Of a DNA stretch of 34,434 bases, positions 1-8,350 are shown one piece after another. The notes beneath the pieces were generated by a model, which was not told the DNA's origin, made no database searches, and saw only the letters and a list, made by a program, of their open reading frames with translations. The DNA is from Oscillospiraceae bacterium (GTDB lineage: Bacteria; Bacillota; Clostridia; Oscillospirales; Ruminococcaceae). The DNA is taken from assembly GCA_020024185.1 (NCBI GenBank), contig JAHHUD010000011.1:1-34434 (forward strand), written 5' to 3'. A program made the translations under genes and the position numbers. Positions within the stretch are counted from its first letter, which is position 1. The number at the start of each line of letters is the position of its first letter.

Positions 1-715
1 TCTTATACAATGTATCACTCAATTGGGTTAAAAATGTGTATATTTGTTCCATTTCTTCTGAAAATTCACCAATTTGATATTCCACTTTCTCATTTATTTT
101 TTTAAGTACAGGTATAACCTTTAGTCTAATCTTATTGCGTGAATATTCTTCTTGAAAATTTGTTTTATCTGTTACAAAAGGAATATTATTTTCTGAACAA
201 TATTTTTCTATATCACTTCTTGTACAATCTATAAGAGGACGAATTATGTTATCTCTTACTGCCGGTATACCACATAGTCCTTTTAAATTTGCACCTCGTG
301 TAATATTAAAAATTATAGTTTCGCACTTATCACTTAAAGTATGTGCTGTTGCAAGTTTTGCATTATATTTTTTTGCGTTTTCATAGAAAAAATTATATCT
401 TTCCTGTCTTGCCCACATTTCAGTAGACATTCCCTGTGGCTTTTTACGGTTATTCATATCAGCATTGTAAACTATACATTTAACGCCTATATTATCACAG
501 TAGTTTCTTATAAAAATTTCTTCTTCACGGCTTTCTTCTCTAAGTCCATGATTTACATGTAATGCAATAACATCTATGCCCAAAATTTGCTTATAACTGT
601 TTACAAGGTGAAACAGAGCCATACTGTCTGCCCCTCCGGACAGACATACAGCAACTGTGTCACCTTGTTGTATCATTTTATATTTATTTATTGTATTTAA
701 AAATAAATTATTCAT
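1..715 (-). CDS. tilS: tRNA(Ile)-lysidine synthase TilS (3' part missing at window edge)
   Basis: TilS uses ATP and lysine to convert the wobble C of the AUA-reading tRNA-Ile to lysidine, in the cytoplasm. Visible here are 238 N-terminal codons. The PP-loop motif SGGADS lies at residues 26-31, followed by HVNHGLR and the family signature TDxTN...RNKIR near residue 190. The C-terminal tRNA-binding domains lie beyond position 1. The ATG at 713-715 sits inside the end of dnaB (8-nt overlap), so the two are probably translationally coupled. The partner order rplI-dnaB-tilS is common in Clostridia. The motif-level identification is strong; only the 3' end is unknown. Confidence 0.93.
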   Translation of the reverse strand, partial: MNNLFLNTINKYKMIQQGDTVAVCLSGGADSMALFHLVNSYKQILGIDVIALHVNHGLREESREEEIFIRNYCDNIGVKCIVYNADMNNRKKPQGMSTEMWARQERYNFFYENAKKYNAKLATAHTLSDKCETIIFNITRGANLKGLCGIPAVRDNIIRPLIDCTRSDIEKYCSENNIPFVTDKTNFQEEYSRNKIRLKVIPVLKKINEKVEYQIGEFSEEMEQIYTFLTQLSDTLYK

Positions 716-2090
716 CTTCATGTACAAAATCAATATTATAAAATCTTGTATGAGCCCCGTCCCAGCCAAGATAAACCTTGCCAACTTCACCATGACGGTT
801 TTTGGCAACTATACATTCTGCCCTGCTTTGGTCAACATCCGGGTCTTGACTATAATATGCATCACGGTACAAAAACAGAACAACGTCAGCATCTTGTTCG
901 ATAGAACCAGAGTCACGCAAGTCACTTAAAGCCGGACGTGCATCTCTGCCTTGCCCTTTTTCTGCACTACGAGAGAGCTGTGACAATACAATAAGTGGAA
1001 CATTTAACTCTTTTGCCATGATTTTAAGATTTCTTGTTATTTCACTTATTTCCTGTACACGAGACTCATTTCTTTTTCCGGAAGACATAAGCTGTAAATA
1101 GTCGATTATAACAACCCCAACAGGTTCTCTGTTTGGGTCTTGATTAAGTCTGCGTATTTTTGCTTTTATATCAGAAACCGTTACATTTGATGTATCATCA
1201 AGATATATTGGTAAATCAGAAATTTCCCCAACTGCACGTGATATGTTATCCCAATCATCTATATTTATATTACCAGAACGCATAATTTGACTATCTATAT
1301 GAGCGACGGAAGAAATCATACGGCTTGTAAGCTGTTCCTTTGTCATTTCCAAGGAAAATATAGCAACCGGAAGGTTTGAAAACTGAGCTACATTTGTAGC
1401 TATATTAAGCACAAATGAAGTTTTACCCATACCTGGACGAGCCGCAAGAATTATAAGGTCACTTCTCCCAAGCCCTGTGAGCATTTTATCAAGATAAGAA
1501 AATCCTGTCGGAATACCAAGATATTTTTCTCTGTCTTTACCTGAAAGTTTGCGTAATCTATCAAAGCTTTCTGCTGCTGAAAGGCCAATATGCTGTAAAG
1601 CTGAAGAATCTTTTCCTTGTCTTAATTCATATATTTTTTGTTCTGCATATTCCAAAAGCACATCTGCATCTGGAGAATTTTGTGTTTGCTTAATAATATC
1701 AGTTGATGTATTAAGCAACATACGCACCATATACTTATCTTTTATAATTTTTGCGTATGAAGAAATATTTGAAAGACTTGGAACAGTTTCCGCAAGTTGA
1801 GTAAGATACACTTTTGCTTCTGATTCGTCGTTAAATACACCATTTTCTATTACACTGTTAAGCACAGTGATAAAGTCCGATGGTATATTTGCATTAAACA
1901 GTTTATATATTTCCAAAAAAATCTTTTGATTTTGTCTTGAATAGAAATACTCTGCTTTAACTTGTTCTATTATAAGAGAAACAATTTCCGGACTTATTAT
2001 CGCAGCACCAAGTATTGCTTGCTCTGCCTCTATACTATACGGTTCATTTATGCCAAGTGAGCCAAGAGCTAAATCCAACTGCTTGTCCAT
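708..2090 (-). CDS. dnaB: Replicative DNA helicase DnaB/DnaC
   Basis: Hexameric 5'-3' helicase that opens the replication fork and binds primase. The 460-residue length is normal for the family. An N-terminal DnaB domain (about residues 15-115) precedes a RecA-like ATPase domain with Walker A RPGMGKTS at 218-225. Further on are a Walker B-type stretch ending in IDYLQLM and the conserved SQLSRS and SGSIEQDAD segments. No intein is present. The gene lies 6 nt downstream of rplI and overlaps tilS by 8 nt, so it is part of the rnj-gdpP-rplI-dnaB-tilS operon. The Bacillus naming would be dnaC. Confidence 0.97.
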   Translation of the reverse strand: MDKQLDLALGSLGINEPYSIEAEQAILGAAIISPEIVSLIIEQVKAEYFYSRQNQKIFLEIYKLFNANIPSDFITVLNSVIENGVFNDESEAKVYLTQLAETVPSLSNISSYAKIIKDKYMVRMLLNTSTDIIKQTQNSPDADVLLEYAEQKIYELRQGKDSSALQHIGLSAAESFDRLRKLSGKDREKYLGIPTGFSYLDKMLTGLGRSDLIILAARPGMGKTSFVLNIATNVAQFSNLPVAIFSLEMTKEQLTSRMISSVAHIDSQIMRSGNINIDDWDNISRAVGEISDLPIYLDDTSNVTVSDIKAKIRRLNQDPNREPVGVVIIDYLQLMSSGKRNESRVQEISEITRNLKIMAKELNVPLIVLSQLSRSAEKGQGRDARPALSDLRDSGSIEQDADVVLFLYRDAYYSQDPDVDQSRAECIVAKNRHGEVGKVYLGWDGAHTRFYNIDFVHEDE

Positions 2091-2096
2091 TTAAAA

Positions 2097-2537
2097 TTAC
2101 TCCTCAACTTTTACTGTAATTTTTGCTGTTATTTCTGGATACACTTTTACGTTGCAGATATAGCTACCAAAAACTTTTATATCATCCATAACAATTTTCT
2201 TTTTATCAATTTTGATACCAAAAACTTTTTCAATTTCTGTTGATACATCTTTTGATGTAACTGCACCAAAAAGTTTGCCTTCTTTGCCTGCTTTTGCTTT
2301 TAATGTGATTATTTTATCATCAAGTTTTGCTTTTACTTCATTTGCTGCATTTATTTCTTCTTGTTTGTGATGTGCTTTTGCGCTTTCTTTTGTTTTAACA
2401 TCGTTCATTGCAGCTTGTGTTGCTTCTTTTGCAAGTTTTCTTGGAAAAAGAAAATTTCTTGCGTATCCATCAGAAACATTTACAACTTGATCTTTTTTAC
2501 CTATTGATTTTACATCTTGTAAAAGTACTACTTTCAT
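2097..2537 (-). CDS. rplI: 50S ribosomal protein L9
   Basis: Primary rRNA-binding protein of the large subunit. The 146-residue length and the N-terminal pattern MKVVLLQDVKSIGKK...DGYARNFLFP are diagnostic for L9. The long charged connecting helix (roughly 40-75) and the C-terminal domain (80-146) are both present. The start ATG lies immediately after the gdpP stop, with one base between, so translation is probably coupled to gdpP. The gdpP-rplI-dnaB arrangement is conserved across Firmicutes. Confidence 0.98.
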   Translation of the reverse strand: MKVVLLQDVKSIGKKDQVVNVSDGYARNFLFPRKLAKEATQAAMNDVKTKESAKAHHKQEEINAANEVKAKLDDKIITLKAKAGKEGKLFGAVTSKDVSTEIEKVFGIKIDKKKIVMDDIKVFGSYICNVKVYPEITAKITVKVEE

Positions 2538-2538
2538 T

Positions 2539-4500
2539 TTAATTTTTCTCCTGTTTACTTATATAATTGTCTATGCTTTCGCATATTTTTTCTCTTGCTT
2601 GTTCAAGTGTTATATCTTTTATTTGAGCTCCTGCCATTGTTAAATGGCCTCCACCACCAAGATATTCCATCATAACCTGAACATTTACACTTCCAAGACT
2701 TCTTGCTGAAACTCTAACTGTATCTCCTGCGCGGATTGCAACAATAGACGCTTCAACACCTTCAAGCATAAGCAAGTCATTTGCAGCTTGCGGAACTGCC
2801 AATTGCAATTCTTCTGATACATCATCAGACATAGATATTGCAACTCCTCTATAATTTTCAGCCATATTAACGAGCTGACTTTTTGCAGAATATATATCTT
2901 TTGGCACAGCAAATAAACGCATTATATCTGCTATATCAACAGATTGTCTACGCAAGTATGCCGCTGCCTCAAAAGTTCTTACACCAGCTTTTTCAGAGAA
3001 GTTTCTTGTATCAAGCATAATACCACTTAATAATGCGCCAGCCTGAAATGGTGAAAGTCTTGAATTGGTTGGTAAAATATACTGTATCAATTCCGTAACA
3101 AGTTCACTTGCAGATGAAGCATATGGCTCGTGATAAGAAACAACTGTATCTGATATGTAGTCAACCATTTTTCTATGGTGGTCGATAACCACCTTTCTTC
3201 TGCATTGTTCACATATTTCAGTAACTTCTGCCATTCTTGCTGTGTGAGTATCAACTATTATAAGCAAGGTATTTTTTTCTATAAGATTCATTGCTTTTTC
3301 TTGGCTGATAAACACATCTTTCATATCATCATCTTGTTTAACCCATTCAATAAGGTTTTTTGCAAGAGTTTTGTCTTCGTTAATAACAATATTGGCTTTT
3401 CTTTCAAAGCATTTCACCACAGATGCTATACCAACAGCAGAACCAATGCTGTCAAGGTCACTCATCTTATGTCCCATAATCAGAACATTACTACTTTGTA
3501 AAACTATATCTTTTAAAGCGTTTGCAACAATACGGCTTCTAACCTTACTGCGTTTTTCAACACTTCGGCTATTTCCTCCAAAAAACTCATACCCATCATT
3601 TGTTTTAACAACAGCCTGGTCACCACCACGTCCAAGAGCCATATCCAAAGCTTGGCGGGATAAAAGATGGTTTTCAGCAAAATCCATACCACCTTTACCT
3701 ACACCAATTGATAATGTTACGCTATATTCTCCACCAACTTCTTTTGCTTTTGAAAGAATTTCAAAATGGTTTTTACTAAAATTATCATAATGTCTTTCTT
3801 CCAAAACAACAGAATATCTTGATGTTCCAAATTTATTCACTAATCCGTTATTGCTGAGTACCAAATCTTCTATCATTTGGTCCAATTTAGCCATAATCTG
3901 TGCTCTCGTACTTTCTTTAAGCTCTTTTAGAACATCATCATATGTGTCAACTGCAATTTGAACTATAACAGGTTTTGATAATCTATATTCCCTTTGGTCA
4001 TGCTTATAATTTGTGTCATCAACAAAATAACTTACCCAAAGTTTTGTATCCCCTGTTGGCATTGATGAAAACACAGTATATTCTTTTTTACCAACTACAA
4101 TTCCTTGACCATTTTTTTCGCAACTCTGTTCTATTTCAAAATCCGGAAATATTTTATCAACTTGCGAAAGATAAGAGTCAATTCCTCCAAGTATATCTTC
4201 TTTAAAAGTATTATTGTACCATACTATTGTATCCTTGCTCACAATAGCAACCGGAAGTTTAAGATTTTCAAAGTTTAATTGTTGTAAATTTGAATTTTTA
4301 CCAGAACCATAAAATATACTTTTTATTATTTTTCTTGACGTACGTGCATTCATAACAATTATCAATACTACAACGACAAGAGCAATAGCAGCAACTCCTG
4401 CAATAAAAGGGTTTAAAAACGCTGCTACAGCCCCAAATCCTATTGCTATTGTTGCAAGTATCAAAATCATAATATCTGCACTTACAAATTTATTTTTCAT
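2539..4500 (-). CDS. gdpP: Cyclic-di-AMP phosphodiesterase GdpP (DHH/DHHA1, YybT family)
   Basis: Membrane-bound phosphodiesterase that hydrolyses c-di-AMP to pApA, controlling potassium and osmotic balance and cell-wall stress. The 653-residue length is typical. Two N-terminal membrane segments (about 8-29 and 32-50) are followed by a PAS-like region (75-165) and a degenerate GGDEF domain (about 170-310) with no intact GGDEF motif. The DHH domain follows with GHKMSDLDS (343-351), DTH (417-419) and DHH (440-442). DHHA1 near the C-terminus has the GGGGH signature. All metal-ligand motifs appear intact, so it is predicted active. It sits between rnj (18 nt) and rplI (1 nt) in one operon. Confidence 0.95.
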   Translation of the reverse strand: MKNKFVSADIMILILATIAIGFGAVAAFLNPFIAGVAAIALVVVVLIIVMNARTSRKIIKSIFYGSGKNSNLQQLNFENLKLPVAIVSKDTIVWYNNTFKEDILGGIDSYLSQVDKIFPDFEIEQSCEKNGQGIVVGKKEYTVFSSMPTGDTKLWVSYFVDDTNYKHDQREYRLSKPVIVQIAVDTYDDVLKELKESTRAQIMAKLDQMIEDLVLSNNGLVNKFGTSRYSVVLEERHYDNFSKNHFEILSKAKEVGGEYSVTLSIGVGKGGMDFAENHLLSRQALDMALGRGGDQAVVKTNDGYEFFGGNSRSVEKRSKVRSRIVANALKDIVLQSSNVLIMGHKMSDLDSIGSAVGIASVVKCFERKANIVINEDKTLAKNLIEWVKQDDDMKDVFISQEKAMNLIEKNTLLIIVDTHTARMAEVTEICEQCRRKVVIDHHRKMVDYISDTVVSYHEPYASSASELVTELIQYILPTNSRLSPFQAGALLSGIMLDTRNFSEKAGVRTFEAAAYLRRQSVDIADIMRLFAVPKDIYSAKSQLVNMAENYRGVAISMSDDVSEELQLAVPQAANDLLMLEGVEASIVAIRAGDTVRVSARSLGSVNVQVMMEYLGGGGHLTMAGAQIKDITLEQAREKICESIDNYISKQEKN

Positions 4501-4518
4501 ATTGTCTACCTTTTGGAA

Positions 4519-6258
4519 TTAAATTTCCATTACAATTGGGAGAACCATTGGATTTCTTTTTGTTTTTTGATAAAGAACATGTGAAACTTGTTCTCTTATT
4601 TTTGATTTTATAACCATCCAGTCTTTATATTCATAGTCTTTATATTTATCAAGAACAAATCTTGCCTTTTGTCTTGCTTCTCCGATAAGCTGTTCACTTT
4701 CTTTTACGTAAACAAATCCACGAGAAACAATATCCGGTCCACTTAAAACATCTCCAGTTGCTCTGTCCACTGTAAATACAACAACAACAAGACCGTCTTG
4801 AGATAGATGGCGTCTATCTCTGAGAACAACACTACCTACATCACCAACACCAAGTCCATCTACAAATACCTGTCCTGATGTTACAGATTGGTCAACTTTT
4901 ATTTCATCTTTACTTACTGTTATAACACCACCAAGGTCAGCAATAACAATATTGTTTTCATCAATACCAGCACCTTGTGCCAACATAGCGTGTTTTTTTA
5001 GATGTTTATATTCACCGTGAATTGGTATAAAATATTGTGGCTTAACCAAATTCAACAAAAGTTTCAACTCTTCTTGTGCTGCGTGTCCAGAAACATGAAC
5101 TTCATACATAGATTCATAAATAACTTCTGCGCCAAGTTTTAAAAGACCGTTTACAACTTTTGTTACCATTTTTTCATTGCCCGGAATTGGTGTTGCTGAA
5201 ATTATAATAAAATCGCCTTTACCAATTGCAAACTGACGGTGTGTGCCACTTGACATTCTTGAAAGTGCAGAAAGTGGTTCTCCCTGGCTTCCTGTTGTAA
5301 TAAGCACTATTTGTTCTGGATTATATTTATTTACCATTTCTGCGTCTATTATAACATTTTCCGGAACTTTTAAATATCCCAAATCAAGAGCCATTTGAAT
5401 ATTTTTTATCATGCTTCTGCCAGAAACTGCAACTTTTCTTTTATATTTAACAGCAAGGTCTAATATTGTTTGCAAACGGTATATATTTGATGCAAAAGTT
5501 GCAATTACAATTCTCTTATTGCTTGCTTTTTCAAAAAGTGGTTCAAGACTTTCACCAACAGTTTTTTCACTTGCAGAAAAACCTCTTCTTTCAGCGTTTG
5601 TACTATCTGCCATAAATGCTAATACGCCTTTTTTGCCATATTCAGCAAATGTTGCAAGGTCTGTTGTTTCACCTTGTGGTGGAGTATAGTCAATTTTAAA
5701 GTCCCCGGTTGTAATAACTGTGCCTGCTGGAGATTCAATTGCGAGACCAACTGCATCTGGTATAGAGTGATTAACATGAATTGGCACAACTGTCATACAG
5801 CCAAATTTTATTTTATCTCCTGGTTGAATTTCATTTATTTCAACAAAACCGTTAAGTGAGTGTTCACTCAATTTATTTTCTATAAGCCCTTTTGTAAGTG
5901 GTGTCGCATAAATTGGAAATTGAACTTCTCTTAAAAGATAAGGCAAAGAACCTATATGGTCCTCATGTCCGTGAGTTATCACGATACCTTTTATAGAGTC
6001 TTTATTTTCTATTACATAAGAAAAGTCAGGTATCACAAGGTCTACACCAAACATTTCGCTATCAGGAAATGAAAGACCACAGTCAACTATAAACTTATCT
6101 TCTTTACATTCGAAGATAGTCATATTTTTACCGATTTCCCCAAGCCCACCAAGTGGAATTATTCTTATTTTTTCATTTATTTTTGGTTTTGTAGTTCTTC
6201 TCTTTTTTGAGTAAAATTTTGAAGATGTTTTCTTAGAAACTGGTTTTTTATTTTCCAT
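4519..6258 (-). CDS. rnj: Ribonuclease J (metallo-beta-lactamase/beta-CASP)
   Basis: Cytoplasmic RNase with 5'-3' exonuclease and endonuclease activity, acting in mRNA decay and rRNA maturation. The zinc-binding HGHEDH motif is at residues 96-101, with further conserved pieces NHSIPDAVG, TGDFK and the beta-CASP segment around VSGHAAQEE. The 579 residues include a Lys/Arg-rich N-terminal extension of about 28 residues before the beta-lactamase fold begins. The start follows a good Shine-Dalgarno (GGAGGA). Only one RNase J is in the window, so J1 and J2 cannot be told apart. It heads the operon with gdpP, rplI, dnaB and tilS. Confidence 0.95.
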   Translation of the reverse strand: MENKKPVSKKTSSKFYSKKRRTTKPKINEKIRIIPLGGLGEIGKNMTIFECKEDKFIVDCGLSFPDSEMFGVDLVIPDFSYVIENKDSIKGIVITHGHEDHIGSLPYLLREVQFPIYATPLTKGLIENKLSEHSLNGFVEINEIQPGDKIKFGCMTVVPIHVNHSIPDAVGLAIESPAGTVITTGDFKIDYTPPQGETTDLATFAEYGKKGVLAFMADSTNAERRGFSASEKTVGESLEPLFEKASNKRIVIATFASNIYRLQTILDLAVKYKRKVAVSGRSMIKNIQMALDLGYLKVPENVIIDAEMVNKYNPEQIVLITTGSQGEPLSALSRMSSGTHRQFAIGKGDFIIISATPIPGNEKMVTKVVNGLLKLGAEVIYESMYEVHVSGHAAQEELKLLLNLVKPQYFIPIHGEYKHLKKHAMLAQGAGIDENNIVIADLGGVITVSKDEIKVDQSVTSGQVFVDGLGVGDVGSVVLRDRRHLSQDGLVVVVFTVDRATGDVLSGPDIVSRGFVYVKESEQLIGEARQKARFVLDKYKDYEYKDWMVIKSKIREQVSHVLYQKTKRNPMVLPIVMEI

Positions 6259-6284
6259 ATATCCTCCTTCTTACAACAACTCTA

Positions 6285-6309
6285 CACCTGGCAATTCTCT
6301 TGTCAGGTG
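6285..6309 (-). promoter_or_regulatory. Hairpin in the 5' leader of rnj
   Basis: A stem with arms CACCTG/CAGGTG extended by two more pairs across one mismatch closes a 7-nt loop. It lies in the predicted transcribed leader about 27 nt upstream of the rnj ATG and just before its Shine-Dalgarno. No poly-U follows, so it is not a terminator. A role in leader stability or autoregulation is inference. Confidence 0.4.
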
Positions 6310-6394
6310 AGGGTATATATTATTCTGTTCACGAACTCATTTTAAATAATTATTATCCAAATAAAGATAACATAAACGTCTAACTTTACACTTT

Positions 6395-6424
6395 ATAATA
6401 CTATGTTATGATAGATATTGTCAA
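6395..6424 (-). promoter_or_regulatory. Sigma-A-type promoter for the rnj operon
   Basis: On the minus strand a consensus -35 TTGACA (6419-6424) is separated by 18 bp from -10 TATTAT (6395-6400). This predicts a leader of roughly 130 nt before rnj. It is back to back with the rnhA promoter. Confidence 0.6.
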
Positions 6425-6439
6425 ATATATCTTATTTCT

Positions 6440-6468
6440 TTGCAAAATGCTTTATCATATATTATAAT
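6440..6468 (+). promoter_or_regulatory. Sigma-A-type promoter for rnhA
   Basis: The -35 is TTGCAA at 6440-6445, followed by a 17-bp spacer and a perfect -10 TATAAT at 6463-6468. It is placed correctly for rnhA (ATG at 6529) and diverges from the rnj promoter. Confidence 0.65.
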
Positions 6469-6528
6469 TGTAGATATTATTATAATATATTATGGTTAAT
6501 AATACAATAAATTTATAAAGGATAGTTT

Positions 6529-6966
6529 ATGAAACGAATTGAAATTTTTACTGACGGTGCCTGCAAAGGCAATCCGGGTCCTGGTGGTTGGTGTGCTATT
6601 TTAAGATATAACGATAATGAAAAAGTTATAAGTGGAGGAGAAAAAGATACCACAAACAACCGTATGGAACTATCTGCTGTTTTGTTTGCTTTAAAAGCTT
6701 TAAAAGAACCTTGTCACATCGTATTGCAAAGTGACTCAAAATATGTTCTGGACTCTATATCTAAAGGCTGGGTATATGGATGGCAGAAAAAAGGTTGGAA
6801 AAAATCTGATGGAAAACTAGCTTTAAATATCGATTTATGGAAACCCTTGCTTGAAGAATTAAAAAAACATGAAATGGAATATGTTTGGATAAAAGGACAT
6901 GCAGGTCATCCCGAAAATGAAAGATGTGATGCTCAAGCAGTTAAAGAAAGTGAAAAATTCTTGTAG
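6529..6966 (+). CDS. rnhA: Ribonuclease HI
   Basis: Degrades the RNA strand of RNA-DNA hybrids. The 145-residue length and all four catalytic acids match the E. coli-type enzyme: D9 (FTDGACKGNPGPGGW), E47 (NNRMELSAV), D69 (QSDSKYV) and D134, with the flexible-loop H124 in GHAGHPENERCD. The basic handle region around residues 80-100 (WQKKGWKKSDG) is also present, as in fully active RNase HI. The start is preceded by AAAGGA. It appears monocistronic, with its own promoter and a weak hairpin after the stop. Confidence 0.96.
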   Translation: MKRIEIFTDGACKGNPGPGGWCAILRYNDNEKVISGGEKDTTNNRMELSAVLFALKALKEPCHIVLQSDSKYVLDSISKGWVYGWQKKGWKKSDGKLALNIDLWKPLLEELKKHEMEYVWIKGHAGHPENERCDAQAVKESEKFL

Positions 6967-6968
6967 TT

Positions 6969-6981
6969 GTGACTTAGTCAC
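6969..6981 (+). terminator. Weak hairpin after rnhA
   Basis: A 5-bp stem, GTGAC-TTA-GTCAC, sits immediately after the rnhA stop and is followed by TATTTT. It is short for a rho-independent terminator, so termination here may be partial. Confidence 0.3.
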
Positions 6982-7015
6982 TATTTTCATGTTAATATTT
7001 GTAAATGTATTGCAA

Positions 7016-7043
7016 TGTATACTAATTTGGTATACAATATAAT
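7016..7043 (+). promoter_or_regulatory. Candidate operator (7-7-7 palindrome) and -10 of the isc-mnmA operon
   Basis: A perfect inverted repeat, TGTATAC (7016-7022) and GTATACA (7030-7036) with a 7-bp spacer, lies directly upstream of a perfect -10 TATAAT (7038-7043). A bound dimer would cover the -35/spacer region and no good -35 is visible. Position and symmetry suggest a repressor or activator site. An Rrf2/IscR-type regulator is plausible given the downstream Fe-S genes, but this is inference. Confidence 0.5.
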
Positions 7044-7144
7044 CACAACATAAAGTTGATACACCTTTTAAGTGTTTTTAACTATGATTGCCTAAAATCC
7101 AGTGTAATTTGTTGTAAACTAACAAAAGAAAGGTATAACATATA

Positions 7145-8323
7145 ATGGAAAATATTGAAAAATTTATTTATGCAGATAATGCGGCAACAACTCCTGTAAA
7201 AAAAGAAGTTTTGCAAGAAATGTTTCCTTATTTCTCTCAAAATTTTGGAAACGCATCTGCCGTTTATTCTATCGCTAATAATTCTAAAGTTGCTTTGGAT
7301 AACGCAAGAAATCAAGTTGCAAAAGCTCTTGGCGCAAAGTCAACTGAAATATATTTCACTTCTGGTGGCAGTGAAAGTGATAACTGGGCAATAAAAGGAA
7401 CTGCCCTTGCTTTAAAAAGAAAAGCAAATAAAAATCATATTATAACAACAAAAATAGAACACCATGCTGTACTGCATACAGTTGAATATCTTGAAAAAAA
7501 TGGTTTTGAAGTAACACTTCTTGACGTTGACCAATATGGTATGGTTAATCCAGAAGATGTTAAAAATGCAATAAGACCTGAAACTGCAATTGTTTCTGTT
7601 ATGTTTGCAAATAACGAAATCGGTACAATCCAACCAATTGCAGAAATTGGAAAAGTCTGTCGTGAAAAAAATGTATATTTCCACACAGATGCTGTTCAAG
7701 CCATCGGTGCTGTTGATATAAATGTAAATGAGTTAAATATTGATATGCTCAGCTTATCTGGGCACAAATTTGGTGGTCCTAAAGGCATAGGTGCTTTATT
7801 TATTCGTCAAGGTGTTGTTATTGATAATCTTCTCCACGGTGGTGGGCAAGAAAAATCAAAACGTGCCGGCACTGAAAACATTCCATCAATAGTAGGACTT
7901 GGCAAAGCAATTGAACTTGCAACAGAGAATATTTCTGAAAAAAATGAAAAACTTAAAGCTATGCGAGATGCTTTGACTAAAAAAGTTTTATCAATTGAAA
8001 AATCCCGTTTAAACGGTCACCCAGAAAACAGACTTCCTGGTAACGCAAACTTCTGTTTTGAAGGTATCGAAGGTGAAGGTTTGCTTTTACTTTTGAATAT
8101 GTTTGGAATATGTGCTTCTTCCGGCAGTGCATGTACTTCTGGTAGTTTGGACCCAAGCCATGTTCTTCTTGCAATTGGTTTACCACATGAAATTGCACAC
8201 GGGTCTTTAAGAGTTACTTTTAGTGAAAATAATACAATTGAAGATGCAGAATTTATCGGTGATAAAGTTATCGAAGTTGTAAATCGTCTCAGAGCAATGT
8301 CTCCTGTATGGGATAAACTTTAA
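7145..8323 (+). CDS. iscS: Cysteine desulfurase (IscS/NifS family)
   Basis: PLP enzyme that removes sulfur from cysteine as a persulfide and passes it to Fe-S scaffolds and tRNA-thiolation enzymes. Visible features are the start YADNAATTPV, the His pair at 106-107, PLP lysine K208 in SGHKFGG, and the active-site loop with C330 in SSGSACTSG. The 392-residue length fits. The family split between NifS and IscS cannot be settled from sequence alone. The position 27 nt before an IscU-type scaffold and ahead of mnmA suggests a dual role in Fe-S assembly and tRNA 2-thiolation. A palindromic operator candidate lies about 110 nt upstream. Confidence 0.94.
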   Translation: MENIEKFIYADNAATTPVKKEVLQEMFPYFSQNFGNASAVYSIANNSKVALDNARNQVAKALGAKSTEIYFTSGGSESDNWAIKGTALALKRKANKNHIITTKIEHHAVLHTVEYLEKNGFEVTLLDVDQYGMVNPEDVKNAIRPETAIVSVMFANNEIGTIQPIAEIGKVCREKNVYFHTDAVQAIGAVDINVNELNIDMLSLSGHKFGGPKGIGALFIRQGVVIDNLLHGGGQEKSKRAGTENIPSIVGLGKAIELATENISEKNEKLKAMRDALTKKVLSIEKSRLNGHPENRLPGNANFCFEGIEGEGLLLLLNMFGICASSGSACTSGSLDPSHVLLAIGLPHEIAHGSLRVTFSENNTIEDAEFIGDKVIEVVNRLRAMSPVWDKL

Positions 8324-8350
8324 TAAATAGGATAAGTGAGGATATAGATT

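Noticed and set aside
3371..3790. A 139-codon plus-strand frame opposite gdpP
   Set aside because: It lies wholly inside a well-conserved gene on the other strand, with no ribosome-binding site or recognisable domain.
6016..6140. Possible intein or insertion at the long basic N-terminus of RNase J
   Set aside because: Only about 28 Lys/Arg-rich residues precede the normal fold; no intein motifs are present and such tails are common.
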